Numbered from the stretch's first letter, positions 47,452-56,337 are shown. The stretch is 64,000 bases of DNA from an uncultured Coriobacteriaceae bacterium (GCA_944322305.1 CALUOP010000003.1:1-64000); one strand, 5' to 3'. Numbers and translations: made by a program. The notes: a model not told the origin generated them from the letters alone.

Positions 47452-47742
47452 GGTTGGTCGCGATCTTGTTATGCAGGCTCTCGGTTGGTCGCGATTACGT
47501 CGCGCAGGCGCAGGTGACGCACAGGTTAGTCGCAAATCCGTCGCCCAGGCCCTAGTTGGCCGCAATCTCGTCACCCAGGGCACCGGTCGGTCGCACTTTC
47601 GACATGCACTGTGCAGTTAACCGCTCAAACCGCAGCCAACTCTCGGATTTCCAGGAGTTGCGCGTCGCCGAGACGATCAACCGATTCTTGGACGTCGAAC
47701 CAGCGACCAACCTGCCCCTTAGATGTCGACCCCGCAGCCAAC
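47452..47742. repeat. Mirrored repeat array B2 (GGTTGGTCGC family)
   Basis: Units with the core GGTTGGTCGC (variants GGTTAGTCGC, AGTTGGCCGC) occur at 47452, 47483, 47524, 47554 and 47585. After a centre of about 40 bp, inverse cores (GCAGCCAAC, CGATCAAC, GCGACCAAC, GCAGCCAAC) occur at 47632, 47674, 47703 and 47734. Spacing is 30-31 bp with one 41-bp step per arm. It lies between the convergent genes dapH and kup, and no gene is seen. Confidence 0.75.
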
Positions 47743-47791
47743 CGCGGAGCGTGGCGCGCAGGCCCGCGGGCCGGCAACCGCCCGTAAGACG

Positions 47792-47828
47792 AAATGCGCC
47801 AGATTAGGCCCGGCCTAAATTGGCGCAT
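47792..47828. repeat. Palindrome E1 (37 bp)
   Basis: A near-perfect palindrome, ATGCGCCAGATTAGGC, three bases, then its inverse with two mismatches. The same palindrome recurs at 48036-48072 in the same orientation, flanking element D1. Confidence 0.75.
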
Positions 47829-47854
47829 CGGGGCGATGAGCCCGGCGCACGGGG

Positions 47855-47979
47855 AAATGGATGTCGTTTTGCGCGGGGGCGCCGAGTAGACCGACCAAGC
47901 ACCACTCGTTCTACCTGCGCTTTTCCTGCAGCGCGGGGCGTCTCTACTCGAAGAACCCCTCTAAAACCACATCCATTTT
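47855..47979. repeat. Element D1, 125-bp inverted-repeat element
   Basis: The left end AAATGGATGTCGTTTTGCGC continues to GAGTAGA. The right end starts TCTACTCGAAGAACCCCTCT and ends CACATCCATTTT, its inverse with mismatches. The same ends and almost the same length occur at 56414-56539. The interior differs. Confidence 0.7.
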
Positions 47980-48035
47980 CTCTGAACGGGGTAATACAGC
48001 CGCCCGATGCCCCGTCCGCCCCGTTCCATTTTACG

Positions 48036-48072
48036 AAATGCGCCAAATTAGGCACGGCCTAATTTGGCGCAT
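48036..48072. repeat. Palindrome E2 (37 bp)
   Basis: A perfect 16-bp stem ATGCGCCAAATTAGGC with its inverse, plus preceding AA. It is a direct copy of E1 and lies 140 bp before the kup stop codon, so it may also act as a bidirectional terminator. Confidence 0.8.
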
Positions 48073-48214
48073 CGGGACGGAGCGACCAGTCAGCGAGCGG
48101 AGCCGGAGGGCCCGAGATTGCGGCGAAAGACGGAGCGCACGCACCTAGCCGGTGGTGCACGGCGACTTGAACCGCAAGGTAGAGCCCTCCGGCCCCGCGC
48201 AGCGTCGACAAAGT

Positions 48215-50254
48215 CTAGCGGACGCGGATCAAGTGATCCGCCGTGCGGAACTTGGTGAACAGCGGGACGTACTCGATGATCACGCTGGAGCTCTCGAGGC
48301 CGTACCAGCGCACCGGCGAGCCGGCCACGCTGCGGATGGCGTACTTAAGCGAGATCGCGAAGCGGTCGATCGGCGTCACGTCGGACTCGGGCGAGAGGGT
48401 CTTGCGCAGCATGCAGAAGCGGAACGAGCCAATAACGCCGGGATCCTCGTACACCGAGTAGTCGCGCGGCTGCGGCGGCAGCTCGCCGGACGCCGACAGC
48501 TCCTGTACGATCTGGCGCAGGTAGGCGTTCACGCGCTGCGGAACCTTGTAGCCCAGGTACAGGTGCACCTTGAACACGAAGTCCGAGCCGAAGTTCTCCA
48601 CCGCGTAGGCGCAGGTGTAGGGATCCTCGGTCACCTCGACGCACACGAACCAGTAGGCGCGGGCGCGCTTGGGATGGCGGTCCAAGATGGAGTAGAGCAC
48701 GTCGCGGTCGAGATGCTCGCGATCGCCGGTGCCCACAAGGTACACTAGGTTGTCGGCCAGGCGGTCGACCGTGTTGTCATGGCGCAGGCGGTCGAGCATG
48801 GGCACGTAGCGCTTCACCGGCAGCAGTGTGGCCTGGCGGCGCTCAACGTTGGTGCCGAAGTACCAGGCAACCATGATGGCCATAATGGCCAGCGCCATGA
48901 GCAGCGTGAAGTAGCCGCCGTGGAAGAACTTGGTGAGCGAGGAGCCGCAGAAGAAGCCCTCGAGCACCACGAAGAACGCCACGAAGACCCACGGGAGGAC
49001 CTTGAGGTCGCGGATCTTGCGCAGGTAGGTGAAGAGCAGAAGCGTGGTGCACAGCATGGTGATGGTGATAGCCAGGCCGTAGGCCGCCTCCATGTGCGCC
49101 GAGGACTGGAACAGCAGGATCACCACGATGCAGCCCACCCACAGCACGTTGTTGACCATGGGGATATAGAGCTGGCCCTTGGTCTCGGCCGGGTAGAAGA
49201 CCTGCATGTGCGGCATGAGGTCCAGGCGGCTGGCCTCGGACACCAGCGAGAACGCGCCGGTGATGAGCGCCTGCGAGGCGATGATGGCCGCGAGCGTGGA
49301 AAGCGCCACCGCGAACGGGCGGATGGGCCCGCCGAGCATCTGGAAGAAGGGGTTGAGGTCGGCGATGGCCGCAAGCTCGAGGTTGCCGGCGTTGGCGAGC
49401 AGCCACGCGCCCTGGCCCAGGTAGCTCAGGATCAGGCAGACCTTCACAAACGGCCAGGTGGCGTAGATGTTGCCCTTGCCCACGTGGCCCATGTCGGAGT
49501 ACAGCGCCTCGGCACCCGTGGTGGCCAGAAAGCAGCTGCCCAGAATCATGATGCCCGCGTGGTTATGCGGGCTGAACAGAAACGAGATGCCGTAGACCGG
49601 GTTGATGGCGCGCAGGACGCTGAGGTTGCCCAGCACGTAGTACAGGCCCGCGCCGCCCAAGAAGAGGAACCAAAACGTCATGACCGGGCCGAACGCGCGC
49701 CCCAGCCTGCTCGTGCCGGCGCGCTGCGCGGCAAAGAGCACGCACACGATGACCAAGGTGATGATAACCACGTTGGTCTGCTCGTCGCCGATGACCGCAT
49801 GCATCTGCGGAATGGTGCGCAAGCCCTCGATGGCGGTGGTGATGGTGACCGCCGGGGTGAGGATGCCGTCGGCGAGAAGCGCCGAGCCGCCCAGCATGGC
49901 CGGGATGATGAGCCACTTGCCGTAGCGTCTGACCAGGCTGTAGAGCGCAAAGATGCCGCCTTCGCCGTGGTTGTCGGCCTTAAGCGAGATCAGCACGTAC
50001 TTCACCGTGGTGAGCAGCGTGACCGTCCAGATGACGAGCGACAGCGCGCCGAGGATGAACTCCTCGTTCACGGTCATGATGCCGCCCTGGCCCGCCAGCA
50101 GCGCCTTGGTCACGTACATGGGCGAGGTGCCGATGTCGCCGTACACCACGCCGAGGGTTACGAGCATCGCCGCGAAGCTGACCGGGATGGCGCTCTTCGA
50201 TGCAGACGGCGCGGGCGCTGAGCCCGTTTTGCCCGTAGAAGCCGCTTTACTCAT
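48215..50254 (-). CDS. kup: KUP-family potassium uptake protein
   Basis: Kup is a proton-coupled K+ importer. The 679-aa protein has the family hallmark GVVYGDIGTSPMYV near residue 40, about 12 membrane helices to roughly residue 460, and a C-terminal cytoplasmic domain. ACAGGAG precedes the ATG at 50254. It is transcribed alone. A structured leader lies upstream. Confidence 0.95.
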   Translation of the reverse strand: MSKAASTGKTGSAPAPSASKSAIPVSFAAMLVTLGVVYGDIGTSPMYVTKALLAGQGGIMTVNEEFILGALSLVIWTVTLLTTVKYVLISLKADNHGEGGIFALYSLVRRYGKWLIIPAMLGGSALLADGILTPAVTITTAIEGLRTIPQMHAVIGDEQTNVVIITLVIVCVLFAAQRAGTSRLGRAFGPVMTFWFLFLGGAGLYYVLGNLSVLRAINPVYGISFLFSPHNHAGIMILGSCFLATTGAEALYSDMGHVGKGNIYATWPFVKVCLILSYLGQGAWLLANAGNLELAAIADLNPFFQMLGGPIRPFAVALSTLAAIIASQALITGAFSLVSEASRLDLMPHMQVFYPAETKGQLYIPMVNNVLWVGCIVVILLFQSSAHMEAAYGLAITITMLCTTLLLFTYLRKIRDLKVLPWVFVAFFVVLEGFFCGSSLTKFFHGGYFTLLMALAIMAIMVAWYFGTNVERRQATLLPVKRYVPMLDRLRHDNTVDRLADNLVYLVGTGDREHLDRDVLYSILDRHPKRARAYWFVCVEVTEDPYTCAYAVENFGSDFVFKVHLYLGYKVPQRVNAYLRQIVQELSASGELPPQPRDYSVYEDPGVIGSFRFCMLRKTLSPESDVTPIDRFAISLKYAIRSVAGSPVRWYGLESSSVIIEYVPLFTKFRTADHLIRVR

Positions 50255-50641
50255 ATGCTCCTGTTTCTGTCAGGGCCGCGCCACAGCGCAAGCCCGCCAC
50301 AACGGCTCCGCCCTCCCCCGGCACACCGGACGCCACCGGGCGCAATCGGCCGGGGGCGCGCGTAAAAGCCGTCCCTGCAGTAACCACCTATTGTAGATAC
50401 GCCTGCATCCTCTGGCAACAGCTGCTAGCAGGGCGGATGCCAAAACCCTCAACCTTCGGTTAAAAGTTTGGGGCGCAGGTTGCGCCATGCCGGCGCCTGG
50501 CGAGAAAAACGCGCAGGACGAGAAGGGCTAGCGTGCGAGAAGGTCTGGGCAGGGCGAGATGGGCGCGCCGTCAGCGGAGCGCCCTTGCACGCGGAGCCCC
50601 CGCACAGCAGCGGGGTTGCCGGCACACCGCGCGGGCGCCCC
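50255..50641. other. 387-bp gap between rlmKL and kup, with a folded kup leader
   Basis: I see no gene here. On the minus strand, 50302-50372 can form a closed structure: outer ACGGCT/AGCCGT, inner CCCCCGG/CCGGGGG, and a CGCC-CGGT-GGCG hairpin inside. It is a candidate 5' leader element of kup. A second inverted repeat (GCATCC/GGATGC) lies near 50403-50440. Confidence 0.4.
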
Positions 50642-53203
50642 CTACGCGCGGAGCTTCTCGGCCAGCTGGCGCTGGGCCACTGCCGGCGTGGTGCGGCGCA
50701 GGCGGTAGGCGTGATGGATCCGCGGGTTGCGCGCAAAGTCCTCCGGGATGGTTGAGGCCGTGATGTCCTCCAGGATCACGCCGGCGCGGGCGAGCGCGGC
50801 AAGGTCGGGCTTGAACGTGCGCAGGTTGCACGAGAAGATGGCCTGGCCGTCCACCGTGAGCAGGCGCGACACGCCGATGAGCAGCTCCACGTGGTCGCGC
50901 TGCACGTCGAAGCTGCGGCCGCCCATGCTGGATGAGTTGGAGAAGGTGGGCGGGTCGCAAAAGATGAGGTTCCAGCGGTTGCGGGTGTGGCGCTGCTCGT
51001 TGATCCAGGCGATCACGTCCGCGCGGACGAACTCGTGCGCGCGCCCGGCAAAGCCGTTGCGCTCCATGTTGCGCTGCGCCCAGTCAAGGTAGGTGCGCGA
51101 GAGGTCCACCGTGGTGGTTGCGCGCGCGCCGCCATCGGCCGCATAGCAGGTTGCCGTGCCGGTGTAGGCGAACAGGTTGAGGAAGCGCGGCACGTCGTAG
51201 GCGTCCTCGCGCACCAGCCCGCGCGTGATGCGGTGATCCAGGAAAAGCCCCGTGTCCAGGCGGTCGTCGAAGTTGACCTCGAAGGTGAGGCCGCCCTCCT
51301 CCACCAGCACCGGGCGAGAAGCGCCCGCGCACGCAGAGCCCTGCGCGCCGAACGGGGCGCGGCCGGCGCCCGCGGCGCCCGCGTACTGCGAGCCGCCCTT
51401 GGCGCGGCGGCGGGCCTTCACGGCAACGTGATCCGCCGGTACGTCCAGCACCACCGGCGCGATGGCCACCGCGTCGAGCAGGCGCGCCTCGGCAAGCGAC
51501 GGGTCAACGGTCTTGGGGGCCTGGTACTCGGCGATGACGAGCCAGCGACCCGGCGTCGCGGCCGAGCCCTCGTACAGGTCGATGGCGCAGGCGTAGTCGG
51601 GCAGGTCGGCGTCGTAGACGCGGTAGCAGGTCACGCCCGCGCGACGCGCCCACTTGCGCCGCTGGCGCGCCACCTTCTTGAGACGGCCCGCGAACTGGTC
51701 GGACTGCGGCACCAGCACCGGTACCTTTCCCTTGTCGCCCAAGTCGAGAAGCGCCTGCTCGGCAGGGCGGACAGCGCTGGCGCCGGAGCCGCGGCGGGCG
51801 GAGGAGGAGGCGCCGGCATCGGTGCCGCGGGCATCGCGCGAGGCGGTACCCGGCGCCACGGCGGCCCCGGCTGCGGCAGGGGCGTCCTCTGCGGAGCCGG
51901 ATCCGGCTGCAGCCGCCTCGGACGCGGCGGCGCGGGCCTCCCCCGCCGCGGGATACACCAACAGCACGGCGTCCTCCTGCTGGGGCTTCACGGCCACGGC
52001 GGACGCCGGCGCGGCGCCGAGCGCGCGGGAAAGCGCGTCGTCGTACGCAAGCACCGCCAGCGGGAAGTCCTCGCACGCCGGGGCGCGGTGCACGGCCGCC
52101 GCTGTGGAGAGCACAAGCGGCAGGCGCGCCGGCGCCACGGGACGCAGGTCGAGCACCACCAGGCCGCGCCGAGCGGATGCGGAAGCGGCGGCCTGACGCG
52201 CGGCGGCCTGCTCCATGCGCTGGCGGTTGCGCGGGCGCTTGGTGGTTGCGCGGGTGGGTAGGGAGCCGTTCTTCTCATCCGCCGCCAAAGCGTCGAGAAC
52301 CGCGGCGGCCGAAGGCTCCACCACCTCAACGCAGGAGCCCACACCCGCCGCGTGCGCGACGCGCTGGGCAAAGCGCGCGGCGGCCGCGTCGACGTCGGCG
52401 GCGATCACGCGCACGCGCTTGGCGGCTGCCGCTGCCTCGGCGCGCTCGTCGGCCTCGGCGAGCAGCGCAAACCACGTGTCGGCGTCGTGCGCGGCCCAAG
52501 ACTCGAAGCCCCAGCGCACGCGCGTGGCGCCCGGCGCGCGGTCAAGCGCCATGGCGGCCGCCTCGATGGCCACGCCGCCGCCGGCGCAGGAGAGGTCGAC
52601 CAGCACGGGCTCCGCCGCGCGGCAGGCGCGGTACCAGCCCGCGGCGTCGAGCAGCAGCGCCGCGTAGTCGGGACGCAGCACGGCGGCCGGCGCGCCAGGG
52701 CGCGTGGCCTCGCGCGGGAGGCGCTTGAACAGCGGGTCGCCCGACAAATCGAAGCTGAAGGTGGCCTTGCTGCCCGAGAGCGAGACGGCCAGGCGCGCGT
52801 CGGCCGCGCGCGCGTCCGTGCGCGGGCGCTCGCCGCGGCGCTCCGCGAGCCGATCGCACACGGCGTCCTTCACGCGCAGGGCGGTGAAGTGCGTGTTGCG
52901 CAGCTCGGGGCTTGTGCCGCGCGCCGCCACGGAGATGCTGGCGCCCGGCGCCACGATGTCCTCCCAGGCAAGGCCGAGCGCGGCGGCGTAGAGCGCGTCG
53001 GCCGTGGCGGCCTGCGCGCGGCCGAGCACGACGAAGACGCGGCTCGCCAGGCGCGACCACAGGCAGGCGCGGTAGGCGTCGACGGGCTCGCCCTCGAAGG
53101 CGACGCGGCCCTTCAGACGACGCACGCGGGGGAGCTTGAGCGCGGTGAGCTCACCGGCGAGGGCGCGCTCAAAACCGGCAGGGCACGTGGCAAAGAATTC
53201 CAT
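50642..53203 (-). CDS. RlmKL-like 23S rRNA methyltransferase with degenerate N-terminal enzyme
   Basis: The family fuses RlmL (m2G2445) and RlmK (m7G2069). This 853-aa protein has the THUMP region and an N-terminal methyltransferase fold, but key motifs are changed. The SAM loop DPMCGSGT is DLSCAGGG, and the catalytic NPPYGERL position reads DLRPVAPARL. The C-terminal RlmK half is intact: GLFLDHRITRGLV, NLFAYTGTATCYAADGGA, FCDPPTFSNSS. An Ala-rich low-complexity linker joins them. I infer that only the m7G activity remains. The ATG at 53203 is best supported by homology to the RlmL N-terminus. Confidence 0.85.
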   Translation of the reverse strand: MEFFATCPAGFERALAGELTALKLPRVRRLKGRVAFEGEPVDAYRACLWSRLASRVFVVLGRAQAATADALYAAALGLAWEDIVAPGASISVAARGTSPELRNTHFTALRVKDAVCDRLAERRGERPRTDARAADARLAVSLSGSKATFSFDLSGDPLFKRLPREATRPGAPAAVLRPDYAALLLDAAGWYRACRAAEPVLVDLSCAGGGVAIEAAAMALDRAPGATRVRWGFESWAAHDADTWFALLAEADERAEAAAAAKRVRVIAADVDAAAARFAQRVAHAAGVGSCVEVVEPSAAAVLDALAADEKNGSLPTRATTKRPRNRQRMEQAAARQAAASASARRGLVVLDLRPVAPARLPLVLSTAAAVHRAPACEDFPLAVLAYDDALSRALGAAPASAVAVKPQQEDAVLLVYPAAGEARAAASEAAAAGSGSAEDAPAAAGAAVAPGTASRDARGTDAGASSSARRGSGASAVRPAEQALLDLGDKGKVPVLVPQSDQFAGRLKKVARQRRKWARRAGVTCYRVYDADLPDYACAIDLYEGSAATPGRWLVIAEYQAPKTVDPSLAEARLLDAVAIAPVVLDVPADHVAVKARRRAKGGSQYAGAAGAGRAPFGAQGSACAGASRPVLVEEGGLTFEVNFDDRLDTGLFLDHRITRGLVREDAYDVPRFLNLFAYTGTATCYAADGGARATTTVDLSRTYLDWAQRNMERNGFAGRAHEFVRADVIAWINEQRHTRNRWNLIFCDPPTFSNSSSMGGRSFDVQRDHVELLIGVSRLLTVDGQAIFSCNLRTFKPDLAALARAGVILEDITASTIPEDFARNPRIHHAYRLRRTTPAVAQRQLAEKLRA

Positions 53204-53348
53204 GGGGCTCTTTCGGGTAGCGGGCCTGAGGCCCGGGCGGTTCGGCTGCCCGCTATTATCGCCCAACGCAGGGCTTTGGCAGGTCGGCTGCGGCAAACGC
53301 GCACAAACTGAGAATCCCGCCGCCGCGCGTCCGGCCCCCGGGCGTGCG

Positions 53349-54224
53349 TCAGGCGCGCCGCTCTCCCGTCCAGTTGGCGACCCACGCGGCGGCGGAGCGG
53401 TTCATCTCGGCCATGAACGCCGAGGTGTGCTTGCGCACGTACAGGTCGCGCACGCGCCCGCCGGGTTCCTCGCCGCGCGAGCATGCGCGCGGGCGGAAGA
53501 GACGGTCCTGCTCGGCAACCTGCCGGTCGAGCGTCTCGGGGTCGGCGCGGCGGTACTCCTCCTCCATCACGAGGTTTACCTGCGGATGCGGGGTCTGCGG
53601 GCGCTCTTTGGCCGGCACGCCCAGCACGAGCATGGAAAGCGGCACGGTATGCTTAGGCAGCTTGAGCAGGGCGGCAACCTCCGCGGCGTTCTCCAAGATG
53701 TCGCCGATGTAGCAGGTTCCAAGCCCCACCGCCTCCGCGGTGAGAACGGCCGTCTGCGCGGCGGCCATGGTGTCCTCGGCCGCCAGCAGGAGCTCGCCGA
53801 CGCCGGGCGCGGGGCGATGCCCGGCGGCACCCGGCTGCACGCGCTCGAAGCAGCCCGCGTGACCGAACAGGTCAATCCACTTGGCGTAGTCTGCCACGAA
53901 CACGAGGGCCCACGGCGCGGTGGCGATGAAGGGCTGGTGGTCGCAGAGCTCGGCGAGGGCGTCGAGGGTGTCCTGGCGCTGGATGCTGATGACGGAGTAG
54001 AGCATCATGGCGCCGGCGCTGGGCGCGCGGCTGGCGGCGTGCAAAACGGCAGCGCGCTGGGCGTCGGTGACGCGGCCGGCCGGCGTGGCCTTGTCGTTGA
54101 ACAGGCGCGTTGAGCTGCGGCGGTTGATCAGCGCGAGCGTGGGGTCGGACGAGAAGGGCGCGGCGGGGGCGGCGGGGGCGGTGGCTGCGTCGGCGGCGCT
54201 TGGGACGGCGGGTGCAGATTCCAT
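53349..54224 (-). CDS. Nitroreductase-family flavoprotein (NfsA-like)
   Basis: The 291-aa protein has the FMN-binding RRSSTRLF start, ASRAPSAGAMMLYSV, AEAVGLGTCYIGDI and LSMLVLGVPAKERPQTP. This fits the NfsA/FRP group of NADPH-dependent FMN oxidoreductases acting on nitro- or quinone compounds. The native substrate is unknown. An Ala/Pro-rich stretch of 24 residues precedes the domain. AAGGAG lies upstream of the ATG. Its leader region contains repeat array A1. Confidence 0.88.
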   Translation of the reverse strand: MESAPAVPSAADAATAPAAPAAPFSSDPTLALINRRSSTRLFNDKATPAGRVTDAQRAAVLHAASRAPSAGAMMLYSVISIQRQDTLDALAELCDHQPFIATAPWALVFVADYAKWIDLFGHAGCFERVQPGAAGHRPAPGVGELLLAAEDTMAAAQTAVLTAEAVGLGTCYIGDILENAAEVAALLKLPKHTVPLSMLVLGVPAKERPQTPHPQVNLVMEEEYRRADPETLDRQVAEQDRLFRPRACSRGEEPGGRVRDLYVRKHTSAFMAEMNRSAAAWVANWTGERRA

Positions 54225-54410
54225 GGGGCTCCTTAGTCACGGGGATTGGCGCGTGCGGGTGCGGTGCGCCGGACACGTGCCGCGCGCAAAACACGCGGGG
54301 CACGCGAGGCGCGACCCCATGATAGCCCCGGCCGGGGCGGGCGCAGCGCAGGAAGCGGCGCATCGGAAATGCGCCGCGCAAGCAAGCCGGCTGCGCAGCG
54401 CGCAAGAAAC

Positions 54411-54434
54411 GGCCCCGCGGGATTGGCGGGGCCG
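54411..54434 (-). terminator. Terminator between array A1 and the nitroreductase gene
   Basis: A perfect 9-bp stem CGGCCCCGC with a 6-base loop is followed by TTTCTT on the minus strand. It would stop transcripts from the MGMT-domain gene or the array before the nitroreductase. Confidence 0.65.
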
Positions 54435-54620
54435 GTACAGCAACCGGCGGTGATCGCATGTGGGGCTGCGCGAGAGGGACGAGCGGGGGCCTTCGGCGCA
54501 AGTCCCACCCGACCGGCAACGCTTCGCCGCGCCGCACCTGCGGGGCGAAAGAGCACAAAACGCCTCCCGTTGACGCATGGGATTGGGATCCGGATCAAGC
54601 ACCCAGGCCAAAAGCGCACC

Positions 54621-55072
54621 CATACGATACGCGTGGGCGAAACGCACGCTCATACGAAGAGTTTGGGCGACAAAAGCACTCATACGAAACGCTTGGGCGA
54701 GGAGAGCACTCGTACGAGCGCGATTATTGCCGCGAGGGAAACCTGGTCAAAGCTGGTCTTTCTAACGGTAACGTTTCCGCAGGTAAAAGGACACCTGTCC
54801 GCAAAGCAACAAAGCGCGGAGCGAGATGGACCGTCGTACGAACGCCCCTCTCGCCCAAACGCGTCGTATGAACGCGCATTTCGCCCACGCGCGTCGTATG
54901 AATGGTCTTCTCGCCCAAATCCTTCGTATGGATGCTCTTCTCGCCCAGGTGCGTCGTATAAGTGAGAGATTCGCCCACGCGCGTCGTATGAGTGAGAGAT
55001 TCGCCCACGCGCGTCGTATGAATGCGATCTTGGCCCACGTGCGGTGGTATGAGCCGCGTCGGCGACAACTTC
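54621..55072. repeat. Mirrored 30-bp repeat array A1
   Basis: The left arm has CATACGA-type units at 54621, 54651, 54681 and 54711. After a unique centre (about 54723-54830) the right arm has the inverse TCGTATGA-type units at 54834, 54864, 54894, 54924, 54954, 54984, 55014 and 55044. The period is exactly 30 bp. Each unit has two conserved cores, TCGTATGA and TCGCCCA, with variable bases between. Both innermost units carry CGTACG instead of CATACG. Because 30 is a multiple of three, all frames look open; I do not call a protein. The rest of the gap (54225-55189) has no gene. Confidence 0.85.
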
Positions 55073-55105
55073 GCCCGCGCACCGCGAGCAGACAGCGACT
55101 TCGGC

Positions 55106-55185
55106 ACAGGCCGCCCATCTTGCAGGCCGCCCATCTTGCAGGCCGCCCGCCCTGCGGGTCGCCCGCCTGCGGGTCGCCCGTCTTG
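55106..55185. repeat. Short tandem repeats beside array A1
   Basis: GGCCGCCCATCTTGCA is repeated twice in tandem with a partial third copy. A pair of CCTGCGGGTCGCCCG-type units follows. They lie just before the stop of the MGMT-domain gene. Confidence 0.6.
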
Positions 55186-55189
55186 TGCA

Positions 55190-55528
55190 CTATAACCCGG
55201 CGGGCCAGCGGCTTTCGCGCAGATCCACGTGGTTATCGTCCAAAAAGACCACGCCCTCGTCCTCCAGCAGCTGACGCTGGACCTCGGCGCCGCCAAAGGC
55301 GAACCCCTCGCAGATGCGGCCGTCGGCAAACACCACGCGGTGGCAGGGGATCACACCCGGCTCGGGGTTGCTGTGCAGCGCATACCCCACGAAGCGCGCC
55401 TTGCGCGGCTCGCCCACCAGCTTGGCCACTTGGCCGTACGTGGCCACGCACCCTTCCGGGATCTGCCGCACCACCTCGTACACGCGCGAGAAGAACCCTG
55501 CGCGCTCAGATTCCCGCTGCTTTGCCAT
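55190..55528 (-). CDS. MGMT-domain protein (Ogt/ATL-type, DNA-binding domain only)
   Basis: The 112-aa protein is the C-terminal domain of O6-alkylguanine-DNA alkyltransferase: FFSRVYEVVRQIPEGCVATYG (helix-turn-helix), AKLVGEPRKARFVGYALHSNP, and the PCHRVV active site with the acceptor cysteine retained. Alkyltransferase-like proteins usually replace that cysteine, so real repair activity is possible although the N-terminal domain is missing. The ATG at 55528 is preceded by GAGGGGA. Confidence 0.88.
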   Translation of the reverse strand: MAKQRESERAGFFSRVYEVVRQIPEGCVATYGQVAKLVGEPRKARFVGYALHSNPEPGVIPCHRVVFADGRICEGFAFGGAEVQRQLLEDEGVVFLDDNHVDLRESRWPAGL

Positions 55529-55785
55529 AGCCTGTCCCCTCGCCCGTGCGCCGCGCAGCCGCCTGCAACGCACCGTGTCCTTTGCCGCGCGCCGCGCAAG
55601 ACGCTCCGCGCTTTTCTCCCCGCATTGTACGCCTGGCATCGCCTCTCGCCCGAAACCGCAAAGCGGAAGGTATTCGCCACGCAGAAAGACGGGCTTACCG
55701 GCTGAAGGCGCGTACAATTGAGCTGTGACGTTGCATGCAGCCCCGCGACGCCTCATACACCGACAGCGGGGTGGGAAGGAGCTTT

Positions 55786-56292
55786 ATGGTTAAGACGCTG
55801 GTTCTCGTGCGCCACGGCAAGGCGCAGTCCGCCGCCCCCGGGCAGGCCGACATCGAGCGCGCCCTCACGGTCGAGGGGCGGGCCGCCTTGGCTTCGTCGC
55901 GCGGATTCAGCCGCACGTTCTCGCTGCTCAGCGACGAGGAGCGCGAAAACGCCGTTATCTGGACGAGCCCGGCGGTGCGCGCGCAGCAGACCGCGCAGGA
56001 AGTGGCCGAGGCCGTGGGCCTGCACACCATCCTGGGCGACCGCAAGGTCGTGACCTGCGAAAGCCTGCTCAGCCAAGACGGCGACGCGTTCCTGGCCGAG
56101 CTGGATCGCGTGAATGCCAGCTGCCTCATCGCCGTGGGACACATCCCGTTTATGGAGACGATGACCGAGTTCCTTACCGGCGCGGAGATTTCCTTCAAAC
56201 CCGGCGCGGCGGCAGCCATCAAGATGGGCAAGACGATCAAACCCGGCAAGGCGCGCCTGGCGTGGTTCGTGCAGGGGCCCAAAGCTAAGTAG
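55786..56292 (+). CDS. SixA-like histidine phosphatase family protein
   Basis: The 168-aa protein begins MVKTLVLVRHGKAQ, the RHG phosphohistidine loop, and has the second catalytic histidine in IAVGHIPFMETM. Length and layout match SixA-type phosphohistidine phosphatases. The target is unknown. GGGAAGGAG precedes the ATG at 55786, and a terminator follows at 56338. Confidence 0.87.
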   Translation: MVKTLVLVRHGKAQSAAPGQADIERALTVEGRAALASSRGFSRTFSLLSDEERENAVIWTSPAVRAQQTAQEVAEAVGLHTILGDRKVVTCESLLSQDGDAFLAELDRVNASCLIAVGHIPFMETMTEFLTGAEISFKPGAAAAIKMGKTIKPGKARLAWFVQGPKAK

Positions 56293-56337
56293 CGGAAGCG
56301 CCGCCCGGCAATCCCAGCCTCATACCGCGCGGAAAAG

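Noticed and set aside
50255-50641. c-di-AMP (ydaO-type) riboswitch before kup
   Set aside because: The expected conserved blocks of that riboswitch are not visible; only generic GC-rich stems are seen.
54724-55329. Repeat proteins with 10-residue units (such as HTTRVGESLT) across arrays A1 and A2
   Set aside because: A 30-bp period keeps several frames open on both strands, so open frames are automatic. None has a ribosome site or a domain, and the arms invert in mid-locus.
55190-55528. Alkyltransferase-like (ATL) non-catalytic protein
   Set aside because: The acceptor cysteine is present in PCHR, whereas ATL proteins usually replace it, so I keep the broader MGMT-domain label.
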